64,000 nucleotides of DNA from positions 114,976,771-115,040,770 of the forward strand of contig NW_026262581.1 of assembly GCF_021869535.1 (NCBI RefSeq), read 5' to 3'. Of this stretch, positions 1 to 12,400 are shown one piece after another. Source of the DNA: Mytilus californianus (lineage: Eukaryota; Mollusca; Bivalvia; Mytilida; Mytilidae). The stretch's first letter is position 1; the number at the start of each line of letters is the position of its first letter. The notes under the pieces were generated by a model that did not search any database, was not told the DNA's origin, and saw only the letters and a list, made by a program, of their open reading frames with translations. The position numbers were made by a program, and so were the translations under genes.

Positions 1-3000
1 ATACATTTACATGTAACAAATAATACATAAATATGTAACAGCTTGTTTTATTTATATTATAAACTAAAAATAGGAGAAAGCAATAATAATGTTCTTCTTA
101 ATGAATTGTAACATACAAAAAACTAATCAGTTTATTATCATGATTGATAAGAAGGCAATTCTTATGGAAAATTAAGATCTTGATGTTTGGTACTATGTTA
201 GTTCATGTTAAACTTTTCAAATTAACTTCAGTAATTTACTGAGCCTTGAATAAGATAAGATTTTACTTTTGATATTGACTCCAAAAGTTTTAAATTCCCT
301 GACCTGACTGTTCCTGAATTATATGGAACTTGGGATAAATTTGATGCATGTATTTTTATCAAATCTCTTTTTTCTAACACTATTTGAAAAATGTATTTTA
401 GAATATTTAAAATGTCTTTCATTGTGCAGTAAATCTGCACTGCCTACATATATCATTGTAAATCATTTGTTTATAAATGAAGGTATTACCTAAAATCAGG
501 CATTTTATATAACATTGACAAGATAAAACTAATAAATTAAAAATAAATAGAAGATTTTAAGTAAGATAGCACTTGCCCTAAAATATATGGTGCAAATGTT
601 ATCAAAGTATGTGCTCATTATAGGTTGGGAATGTTTAGTCCTTTATGTTTAGCAAGGCAAGTATGGTAGAACGATTGTAAAAATTCCTGCTGTACTTGGT
701 AAAGAAATAACATCTTTTTTGTTGAAAGTTATGTCATTATACAACCAAAAAACATGTTGACAAGAAGAAAAACAACAACATGCAGACATTTATTTCTTTG
801 TACTTGTGAGGTCATATAGTCTTAAGATAATTTCAAATTAAAATAGAAATACACATTTATATTTCATGGTATTTTGTCCTTCTGCTCTGACTTTTGGACA
901 TGGACATTTTTCTTAAACCTTTGTTTGGTATAGTCCTTTTGAATTGTGTCATACAGATTTTTTGTCATATTACAATCATCAGGAAATGACTTGCCTTAAA
1001 GATGTGAATCTTCTTGAAGTCTTTTGCAGACAATAGTACTACGATCAAAATATTACTGCCATCATATGTCTTTGATCAGTGCGTATTGTTTATAATAGTA
1101 CATGTTTTTCAAATTTTTGTGGCAGAAATTAAGGAATGTTCTTATGATTTGGATATTTATCATATGAGTTTATACCGGACAAAATCTTTGATAAAAACTA
1201 TTTGGCACAATATTTTATAGAAACTCCTTGTTTACACTTGATTACCAGGCACTGACACTGCACTTATAACTAGAATGTACCTTAGTTTACCAGGCACTGA
1301 CACTGCACTTTTAACTAGAATGTACCTTAGTTTACCAGGTACTGACACTGCACTTATACTAGAATGTACCTTAATTCACCTAATGTCATAGGAAAATTTT
1401 GGACATTCTGCTTGCAAAATGGTAGCATTAAGTGCACTAAGGTTAATTGTGTGTGGTTTACGTAAGTTCACAATGGGCAATGATATTCTGTCATTAACCT
1501 CTTTGAAAAATGATGCAAAGCACTTGACTGGTTGTTTTTTTTAGGAATAAAGAATGGATGGCTTTTCAAGCTTCTGAACATTGTAACACCTCATTTAGGA
1601 TAGTTTTATATTGTAGACGTAGTTTGACGTCATGTAAGCGGTTAGTTAACATGTTTTACATATCCATTGTGTTTGATTGCTTTACCAAAGTAATTAGCCA
1701 CCAGAGGGGGTAAATTATGTTTATTATGAACACTTCAGCCAGTCCTTTCATGTTTATAGACCTTCCCTTAGAGATGAATGATTGAGATGTTATACATCAA
1801 TATAGCCAGCATTTTATTTTTCTGTGTTCATTTATCAAATGAAAAAAAAAATATAGAAATCAACTAATTTTTATACCAAGAAATTACATAATTTGTTTGT
1901 GAATGTATTTCATGAATTTATTAGGTTTAAGTCAGCTGTGCAGGTGATTTGTTTTTCAATGTAAACAGTTCATTGTCCTTTATGCCAGACATCATGTGAA
2001 GCATACTTGGTTAAGTCATAAAAACATAATTGTTTGGTGCTTCTGTATCATACTATTCAGTGAAGATTGCAATAATGAGGACCAAAACTTCTTCATTCTG
2101 TGAGAACCTTGAATGAACATTGAGGAATGTTTGGACTGGATCTGTGCTTGTGGTACTTGAGTGAAATCAGGAACAAGTATCGTGTTTTGTACATGCTTAT
2201 AGTACCACTCTTACTAAAATGGCTACAATTTTGAATACTAGAGTATTCTTTATCCCAGTTTAAGTAGCTGACAAGATTTTTTATCCAAGTTCAAGCAATT
2301 TATAATATTCTCATTCAAAATTTTAGCGTTTTTATTGAACTATGATTCATCAATTGACACAAGATGATACATTACACTTATACCATACTGATACTTTATG
2401 ATTGGCCAGGAATTGTAGTTTTTCTTATTAATTGTCATTTGTAGTGGCTGTTATAATTACATGTCTTTACAGAATTTGCATGGTCATCGATGTTCCCTTT
2501 GAAGTAAGATGTAGGTATGCACTGTAATTAACAGCAGATAGACTGCTACATCATGGTTGTATTGCATTCTCAATATAGGATGATATTGGAAGATTGTAGT
2601 TAATTTGTACTTTTGACTTGTTTTACTATGCAATGTGACAATTTTAAAACAGACAAGAAAGCCATCAGTATAGCTGGGAATACAATACGGTTATATCATA
2701 ACGATGATGATGACTTGTCACGGATTATTGAGATTTAAAGTTTTACAGATCTTGTGTGATCCTGGTAAATCTATTAACCCACCTAGCATAAAGAATTGTA
2801 ACCTAATTTCCATCATTAATGGGTTAATTACGTGTCTTCTCTGATCCATGATCCAACTCTGTTTGAGATGGTGTCTTTGATTTCATGTTTTTGTTGCTTT
2901 AACTGAAACAGTTGGCTTGTAGTCAGTGAATAGTTTGTACTATTTTTTTGTCCCATGACAGTTTCCCTGGTTTTTTTTCTTGGCAGAACTTGTATTTTTA

Positions 3001-3454
3001 GTGGTATGCTCCTGGAAGCTTTTTCTCAGGCTTATTTCTGGTAAAACATTCAAGTTGCAAAGTTCATTCATGGAATTTTGTCATTCTTGAATCATGAAGC
3101 TATGAAATTCTTATGCCAGCAGTCTATTTTTTTTATTTATTTAAGTTATTAGTACTGATACTTTCCATATTATACTGTCATTATTTGTCAACAAAAAATA
3201 TATTGTTCATAGATCCTTAATATAGCAATGCAGCATACACTTAATTTTTAATGAAATATTTTTGAGCATATGAACCAAAATTTTATTAGAATGATATTGT
3301 TATTTCAATGATTGTATTGAATAATGGTTCAGAGCCTATTAAGGAGTTTTATAATGTTGATCATTATTACACATTTGAATTGTTTTATCATTAATGGAGT
3401 TCTTCCAATGATTGTAGAGTAACTATAACAATATTCTGTTTTTGTATTTTTCAG
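1..3454. other. 5' intron sequence, no exon recognised
   Basis: By position this should be the intron before the exon encoding the middle of the protease domain, since exon 1 starts mid-codon after an AG. I looked for the expected preceding exon, with a His-Asp-Thr-Ala-type motif before a splice donor, and did not find it. The stretch is AT-rich. It contains a 45-bp triplicate at 1242-1376 and one TGACGTCA at 1625-1632. Nothing else is supported. Confidence 0.7.
1242..1376. repeat. 45-bp tandem repeat, 3 copies
   Basis: Three head-to-tail copies of a 45-bp unit start at 1242, 1287 and 1332. Each contains CACTGACACTGCACTT (third copy TACTGACACTGCACTT) and TAGAATGTACCTTA. The copies differ by only a few bases, so the array looks young. 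It lies in intron sequence. Confidence 0.9.
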
Positions 3455-3495
3455 ACAAGATATTTGTCGGGCGCCAAAAAAATGTGATACTTTAG
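3455..3495 (+). CDS. ADAMTS9/20-like: Exon 1 of window: protease domain, [13 protein letters not shown]
   Basis: A 41-bp exon between TTTTTCAG and the donor GTAAGT. It starts with one base finishing a codon and ends with one base of Gly14. The peptide [13 protein letters not shown] (residues 1-13) is the ADAMTS protease segment between the conserved Thr-Arg-Gln-Asp-(Ile)-Cys block and the [12 protein letters not shown] block encoded by exon 2. The short size is compensated by perfect frame match with exon 2 across 4.9 kb. Confidence 0.92.
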
Positions 3496-6400
3496 GTAAG
3501 TGTTGAACTATTGCTTAAGTGTTCAGTCAGGAGTGTGTACTAATTGATCCTTTTTATATGAAATGGAGTATATCTTCAGAATCAATGTTAAATAATGCTC
3601 ACTCATAATACTGGTATATGATATAACATCAATAGAAAAATAACAATTCATCGTCTATGAAAAACCAGGATAAGTAACTATAAATATAAACATACAATAG
3701 GATATCCAAAAATATCATTTATTAACCCTTGCAAAGTATTCTGAGATGTGCTCTCAAGGATTGTCTAAGAAGTGTTGATGCCCGTATTATCTATTAAAAT
3801 GTATATATATCCTTATTACATGAAGAAATACACATCAATGTATTGTAAGACATTAGCTATATGTTGTTTTCAAGGATGATAGAAATAAAACTTTTGGAAG
3901 ATGCATGAAAATTCTAAACAGAATTTTTTTTCTCATTTTCTATTGATTAAAATATTGGAATAAAGCAAGTCAAAGACACTGTCAGATTTGCAATCAAAGA
4001 CACTTGACAGATTTGCAGTCAAAGACACTGTCAGATTTGCAATCAAAGACACTGTCAGATTTGCAATCAAAGTATCATGTAGGCTATAATCTTGATGAAT
4101 ATTGTAATGATTTAGAATATTTTACTGCCAAGCTTGCCAGTCCTATAGGTATTCTATAAGAACAATATTCACCAATACTTGTGCAATGACCTTTTATTGT
4201 AGGACAAAACTATTGACAATATTGAACTACCAGGAGATAATGCATAATAGTTTTTGGTTGCATTCTGCAAGAAATATCATGTTGCTATATTATAATATCT
4301 ATTACTATGACTACAGTCATATTGGTATCCATGTGATCTTGTCAGCCATACATCTACCATGTCTACCCCATACCCAGTTTTTCTCACTGATACAAACAGA
4401 TGTTTCTGTAGACCAGAATGACCTTCCTTTATCACTTAATCCACACTATAAAATCAAATACTGTTCAATCATACAAGTTACTAACATGCAGGTGTGACCA
4501 ACATCAAATGGTTGTCCACTTTTATTGTGATCTATACCCTGATGTAAACATCATCAATGTCCAATTGTTATAATCCAATCGTCCAGTTAACAAGGTCCAG
4601 TGTCTGACTACTATTGTCCAGTTAGGATGGATCGGTAATTGATTTAAGATGTGATTTTATGATTGATTGCATCTCCATCTGTACATCTTTTTTAATCTGA
4701 AAAGTTCTCAACTGTAGCCTTATTCATCCATAGAAGTTTCAAAAACCTAAAAGAAAATTGGATTTTTTATATAGATATATTAATTGTTTTTATCCTCATT
4801 TGAAATTTGAATATGGTTTACTGAAAATTATCAATTACAAAAGTTTGTTCAAAACGTGTCATAGGTTTTACTGTATAAATTACATCTGTATAACAACTTA
4901 TGTAATGAACCCTAATATACCTGTCACTCACATATGGCAAAGTTACTGATTTGTAATTGTTTGATGATTTTTTTGGTTTTTGTTTTGAAGTTTTTTTTGT
5001 CCTATAACATGATAAACTTAGCATATTCATTCAGACAGTTTACACAATTACTAAAGATTATGGGTTGACTTATTTAGTGAAAATATAAATGATATACATC
5101 GAAACATTTAAAATTTTTAATTTATGCACTATTTTTAATATAAAAAAATACATGAAATATTTCATTCATGCTTATGCTTTCAATAGCCAATGAGAAAAAC
5201 TTCAGTATATTTTAAAAGCCAGAAAAATTTATTTATTATGACCCAATATAAAAATTTTATGCGGTGGGTCTTATTCTAGTTTTGTATCATTCACAAAATT
5301 TTAATGATTCAACTCTTCAGTTGAGATTTTGCATAGTTTTTATTGTAAAGGTATATTATATATTTTGAGGTCTGGCTATTAACCTCTAGGCTATTGAAGA
5401 TCTTTGTGCTGAATAAAATTTTATTTCAATTTGACAAAAGCAGTTAAATAATCTTTAAAAGTTTAACCATTTTAATGAAAACCGAGAAACTATGAAAGAT
5501 ATTATTTGAAAACTGAGAAAGTACAAGTTATGAGTTTAGAGATTAAAATTTCATAAAATGATCATATGACAAGACTAATTATGGCCTGTGAAGAGATTAT
5601 AGCGACAAAGAAGATAAAGAAGCAATAAAGATAATGTCTTGTAGCGACCATAATGATCACACAGTGGGACTCATCCCTGTAATTGTTACCCTTATAGTCA
5701 CAAAGATCTGCTCTCTGCTGAAATGACAACTTTTTGGCAAGTAAAAATGGCAATATAATGGACATGAAACAATGCTGAAGGAATTACTTAAATAAGTTTA
5801 AACTAAATTGCATGGTTTGAATTTCAATCATTTAAAAGCATAAATAGTTTTTCTGTCAGTTTGACATACAGGTTAACTGTAAGTATTTTTGTATTAATGT
5901 CATTGAGATTGATCTGATGCTTTATGTAGGGAGAGTGCCATGCTCACGGTATGTTGAAAAATCCTTGCAAAACCATTAAGGGTTCTGATGGTCTGCTGCA
6001 AGGCAAACATTATTTGTTATTTTATGATTGTCCTTTGAATCTTAACAAGAAAACTATAAACCCTGTGAGCTTGACCTCTGTGTCTATCAGGAAAGTTATA
6101 GACACTGTAAGCTTGACCTTTGTGTCTAACAGGGAAGCTGTAGACCCTGTGAGCTTGACCTCTGTGTCTAACAGGAAAGTTATAGACACTGTAAGCTTGA
6201 CCTTTGTGTGTCTAACAGGGAAGCTGTAGACCCTGTGAGCTTGACCTCTGTGTCTAACAGGGAAGTTATAGACACTGTAAGCTTGACCTTTGTGTCTAAC
6301 AGGGAGGTTGTAGACACTGTGATCTTGACTTATTTATCTTACAGGGAAGTTGTAGACACTGAGCTTGACTGGTTAGTCTAACAGGGAATGCTAGTAGACA

Positions 6401-9400
6401 CTGTAAGCTTGACCTCTGTTTCTAACAGGGAAGTTGCAGACAATATGAGCTTGACCTCTGTGTCTAACAGGGAAGTTGTAGACAATGTGAGCTTGACCTC
6501 TGTGTCTAACAGGGAAGTTGTAGACAATGTGAGCTTGACCTCTGTGTCTAACAGGGAAGTTGTAGACAATGAGAGCTTGACCTCTGTGTCTAACAGGTAG
6601 TTGTAAATAATGTGACTTTGACATCTGTCTAACAAAGAAGTTGTAGACAATATAAGCTTGTCCTCTGTGTCTAACAGTGAATCTGTAGACACTGTGACTT
6701 TGACCTCTGTGTCTAATTGAGAAAGTGTAGACACTCTGACCTTGATCTCTGCGACTAACAGGGAGGTTGTAGACAATCTGAGCTTGACCTCCGTGTCTAA
6801 CAGGAATGTTGTAGACAATATGAGCTTGCCCTGTGTCTAACAGGGAAGCTATAGAAAAGTGACCTTGACCTCTGTGTCTAACAGGAAAGTTGTAGACAAT
6901 GTGAGCTTGGCCTCTGTGTCTAACAGGGAAGTTGTAGACAATGGGAGCTTGACCTCTGTGTTTATTGAGAAGTTGTAGACAATGTGAGCTTGACCTCTGT
7001 GTCTAACATGGAGGTTGTAGAAAATGTTAATACGTTTAAACCCCCTGCATTTGTTTGCACCTGTCCTAAGTCAGGAACCCTGATGTTCAGTGGTTGTCGT
7101 TTGTTGATGTGGTGCATAAGTGTTTCTTGTTTCTCGTTTTTTATATAGATTAGACTGTTGGTTTTTCAGGTTTGAATGGTTTTACACTAGTCATTTTTGG
7201 GGCCCTTTATAGCTTGCTGTTCGGTGTGAGCCAAGGCTCCGTGTTGAAGGCCGTACTTTGACCTATAATTGTTTACTTTTACAAATTGTGACTTGGATGG
7301 AGAGTTGTCTCATTGGCACTCATACCACATCTTCTTATATCTATTGACCTCTGTGTCTAACAGGAATGTTGTTGACAATGTGAACTTGGCCTGTGTCTAA
7401 CAGGGAAGCTATAGAAAATGTGACCTTGACCTCTGTCTAACAGTGAAGCTATAGAAAATGTGACCTTGACCTCTGTGTCTAACAGTGAAGCTATAGAAAA
7501 TGTGACCTTGACCTCTGTGTCTAACAGGAATGTTGTTGACAATGTGAACTTGGCCTGTGTCTAACAGTGAAGCTATAGAAAATGTGACCTTGACCTCTGT
7601 GTCTAACAGGAAAGTTGTAGACAATGTGAGCTTGACCTCTGTGTCTAACAGGGAATTTGTAATGTGACATTGGCATCTGTGTTTAACAGGGAAGCTATAA
7701 GACTATGGGTTTGTCTTCTGTATCTTATTAGCTGTTTTTTTTAAATTAAAGCTGTTTTTTTTAAATTAAATCTTGATTCTCTTTCACTGTCTTTTATTAT
7801 ACTGATACTAGAAAGGATGTCCAAGACTTGTGTGTTAATTGGTACAATAACTTAATGAAATATAATGTGTTACATCTTCCCCTTTGGCAAAGAAAAATGC
7901 TCATTTATTTCACACCTCCATATTTGATAAAGTTTATTAGACTAATTTCCAATTAATTAACAGATATTTGTACTTTTTACACTACCTTAAGATGTATTTG
8001 ACTCATTAATTTAATTGCACAGACAAAAAGTTCCTTTTTTTTTTAGTAAGAACTATTTTGCTTTTGGGCAGGCATTTTTATATTCATTTACATTTTATTC
8101 TTTATGCATACTTATTTCTCAAACCTTATTTTATTTGTACATTAACTTGTTTTTTAGAGGTATTTCATAGTGATGTTTTTACCTTTGCTTAAATTTATCT
8201 ATGTTTTTTTCTGAAACAGGATAAACTATTGCAAAGTCAAGAAATTTGGCACGATATTTGTTGTTATGAAAATAAGAAATATAGCAAAGTATGCTCATGA
8301 ATCATTAAGATACCTTGTAAAAAGTCTTTTCAAAACAAAATGTGTTTTTAACATGACTTTCTGTTGACAGGTTTAGCAGAAGTAGGGACCATGTGTGACC
8401 CGCTAAAAAGTTGTTCCATTATAGAAGATAATGGAATTAGTTCAGCTTATACTATTGCTCATGAATTAGGCCATGTGTAAGTACCTATTTTACATGTTAT
8501 TCTTCTTAGTTCCTCTATAGTACCCATCTTGTATTGTAGAAAAAAAATGCATGTTAACAACCACTCCTCCGTGACAGAACCAGTTACTATGGATTAAGGT
8601 AGACTTTTATTTTATTTACCTTTGTTTATAAAGTACTTTTAAGATGCAGATTGTTTAATAAGATCAGAAAGGTCAAATGTACTTTACCTAAGAGTTGATT
8701 ATTTTTGTGTTAAATTGCATAATTTGCACCTCATTAAAAGTACAAATTAATTATAAAATATTTAATTAATACTATATGAGTTGTTAAATTATCTAGCTTA
8801 TGCTATGTTTGATAATAGAAAACAACGATTATATAAATAGATATAATTAGACAAACAAGTTAAATGGTATTGTTCTGTCAGTATTACTAAAGGAACTTCT
8901 TTGATACAGATCAGTATTATGAACTCAAGATCAGGAAGCAAAAATACTTAGAAAAATGTGTATGTATAAGTTTATTTGGTGGTCATAAAACTTACATATA
9001 ATCTGTTCAACAGTTAGGTAACATTTTAAACAAATTACCCATAAATTTCTTCTTCAAATGCAGGAAATATTTGGCCTATGGACTTTATAAAATAACTGAA
9101 ATCCACCAATAAATCATAATTTGATGTCAAAATGTTTTATACTGCTTATTTCTATGTATCTTGTGCCTGTACTATGTTTATCAACTTTTGAGGTCATAAT
9201 GCTTAGAAAAGGCAAAACTAGGTCTTGCAAAAAGCCTTGAACTCTATGAATGAAGACATAGCTCAGGACATACTTTAATTTTTGAGTTAAGACGAATTAT
9301 CAATTAAAGGCTGAAAAAAATAGTATTGTTTTGAAAAAAAGCAAACTTGATCATAGGACCTGAAACAAACCAAAAATGCACAAAAATTGAAAGAGTTGAA

Positions 9401-12400
9401 ACTTTATAGGGAACAAGGTAAAATTGATGTAGGGACCTTGGTAGGAGGTGGTTTCACTATTCCCTTTTATTGTATCTCATTGGTTTGGCTTTGTATTGCT
9501 TTGATAGAAAACAGTGATCAAATAAGTTCAGGTATTAGTTGTATGAAATGTCATATTTTGATAAATATTACTCCTTTATCAAAGGCTTTGACAACAGATA
9601 GGTCGAAATACTTAAGTCCTGTAATAACCTTATGTCTTAAATCTCAAATTATAAGTTTGAAATAATGAAAAATAATATGTTATTCACAATTGATTCAAAA
9701 TTGTATTTTGATATTCCTTGAGGGTTTTACCTGATACCATGAGGGTCATTTGTTAAAAACTCATTGGGTAAATTGTAGTAATTTCTTTGTTTAAATTTGT
9801 CCCTTCCTCTCAAAGTGTGCAGCATAAATTGCTATGTTAGGGTGATCATAAGACAGCTGTCATTTTGAACAAAGACCAATATACAAGAAAAATCTCTTGG
9901 AGAGGTCATGTCACTTTGTAACTTTACAGGGGGCAAGCCACATCAATTTTAAGAAGCAATCTTTTTTTAATATAAGAAAACAGTGTCTTTAGATATTAAA
10001 AAAGCATCATATTTCTCAATAAGGAAAGCAAAATGAAAATTTAAAGTAATTTTACATAGGGAGTAAAGAATCTCCAAATTTAAAAAAAAGTTTATCTTTT
10101 TATTCATATTTGATAGTTACAGGGTCTGTTAAGCTCAGAAATTAGATAATTGAAAGTTGTATCTTTTACTGTGAATATGATTTTTTTTCATTTATTGATT
10201 TATACCTATTGTATTTGCATGGACTTCTGAGTTGCAAATTTATTTTTATTAGTTGACCTGATGCCCATTCCTTCTATAAGAGGTTGGTTAACCTATCTTT
10301 AAAATGACTCAGCTAGTGAAGGACTCAACCTTTATCAAGATAGGATATAAACAGATTGCTTGGTCATAAATTAATTTTCTGATGAGAAAAAGATAGATAT
10401 GATGCCAAAATTGTAAATAATTAAAAATTACTGAACAAAATGCCTCAAATAAGGATAATTATTTTATTTGTGACAGTTTCTTCATACTTTACATAGTTCC
10501 AGGTGTTTGCCACTTTGTTAATTAATGTTTTGCACCTTTAATTGACAGTTCTTTTTATTGTCAAATTGTTGTTAAAGCCCTATCATACATATCTAATATC
10601 TTTTTGTGGTTACTGATTATGCTTTATTTGTACCAATACTGTAATATGACATATTCTATTGTCTTAAAACAAATGATCCTTGTATTATAACAGGTGTGAT
10701 AGTCAAAGGGGAACTGATCCAAAACAATACCGGCTTCATATTCACATATATTTCTGTGCCAATATTTTCTAAGTTAAAATCAATTAAATATTTCATTGAA
10801 ATATGTAAGAAAAAAGGTCTTAGAGGTGTAAATGTATTGGACTTTTTTTAGAAGTGTGTCGCGTGCCATGCTTTGGAAACATACCAGAAATAATTCAAAG
10901 GCTAATAAGTAAAGGTGTACTTTTAGGTCAATTTTGCTACTCATTAATTTAAAAGGGTTTTTTTTATTACACAACACTGTCATGGTAAATATAGTTCTGT
11001 GTATGCTATACATTCTGTTTTGTTTATCTCCATGAATTTCTAAAAATTGTCAAATAAGTTGAAGGAAAGGCATCATAAAACCTGGTTTACAAACTACTCA
11101 ACTGTGGATGGGGAAATAAGTAAAAGGTTTGCATCATAAAACCTGGTTTACAAACCATCTAACTGTGTGGAGGTTGGGCATCATAAACCTGGTTTACAAA
11201 CCACCCAACTGTAGGGACATAAGTCATATGTTAGGAATCGTAAAACCTGGTTTACAAACAACTGAACTGTGGAGATATAAAATATAGGTTTGTTATCATA
11301 AAACCTGGTTTGTAAACCAACCAACTGTGGGGATATAAGTTAGAGTTATGCCTCATAAAACCTCGTTTATAAACCATCCAACTGTCGAAATATAAGTTAG
11401 AGGTTAGGCATCATAAAACCTGGTTTATAAACCATCCAACTTACCTGTTTGTATAAAAGTTAGCAATTTGACATGGCAAAGCCTGGTGGTTTAACACACC
11501 ACCTAATTGTAGGGATATTAGTTAAAGGTTTTGCATAATAAAACTTTGTTTGACACACCACTTAACTTTACCAAATAAATGGTTACTTTGACCTATAATT
11601 GTTTACTTTTTATATATTGTGACTTGGATGGAAAGTTGTCTCATTGGCACTCATACCACATCTTCTTATTTCTATTTACCAGTTTAATAACTTTTATTTT
11701 CCATCAGTTGTTTTTGATAACCATTTTGGCTTTTTGACCTCTGATACTACCTTTTAAAGTTTTGCTTTTTCCTATTCTTATTGTGAACATTGTAAAAGTG
11801 ATTAAAGGAATTGTATATCTTTTACAAAGGAAATGAAAAAAAACCCTCTTTAAATTCCCTTTCTCCTCTTTGTGCTATGGTACCATACAGGAATGTAATT
11901 GAAAAATGAGATATAATTATCTTATTGGGAATAGCTTAGAAATGCTCATAGAAGTATTGTAATGCAAGAGACAGGTCTACTGTGAAAGAAAAGTCTCAAT
12001 TTAAAAAAAAAAAAATTCCTGACTGGATGATACTTTAACTATGACAATTCCGTATTTTGATACATTTTGATATCTTATCCCCATTCTGTTTTGACAATTT
12101 TCATTACTTTAAGATCAATATATTCTCCATAGACTATAATATTTGAGAAGTCTCTGAAATTATTGATAAATGCTCAACGTTATATACAACCATTCCTATG
12201 TCTAAACAATAGGACAAATTTGGGGGTAGAAAAATAGTACAGTTCTTTAAACATTTTAAAAGGGAATTGATCTTTTCATAAAATGTTGAATATTTTGTTG
12301 TTTAAACATTTTAAAGAGGAATTCATCTTTTCTTAAAATGTTGAATATTTCGTTCTTTTAACATTTTAAAGAGGAATTCATCTTTTCTTAAAATGTTGAA

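Larger units (their letters stand above)
3496..8370 (+). other. Intron 1 (4.9 kb)
   Basis: No coding exon recognised. It holds a 24-bp tandem repeat (3970-4072), the large 42-bp minisatellite in two arms (6052-7026 and 7342-7700) and the retroelement copy that splits it (7027-7341). Ends are GTAAGT and TTGACAG. Confidence 0.85.

Noticed and set aside
1625-1632. Promoter-like TGACGTCA upstream of the first exon in the window
   Set aside because: Single site in the middle of the gene with no other promoter sign; the real 5' end is outside the window.
1-3454. An upstream protease exon inside the window
   Set aside because: I searched for the conserved block that should precede QDICR with a phase-compatible donor and found none; it is most likely before base 1.
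4186-4497. 103-codon plus-strand open frame in intron 1
   Set aside because: No recognisable family and no fit to the exon 1 to exon 2 frame; Tyr/Ile/His-rich composition as expected from AT-rich noncoding DNA.
6378-6818. 146-codon open frame on the minus strand and overlapping frames on both strands
   Set aside because: The frames are a by-product of the 42-bp minisatellite: period divisible by three, monotone 14-residue repeats in several frames at once, and no start or splice context.
9387-9665. 92-codon open frame in intron 2 with a hydrophobic stretch
   Set aside because: No acceptor or donor in frame with exons 2 and 3, which join directly; composition is that of translated AT-rich intron.
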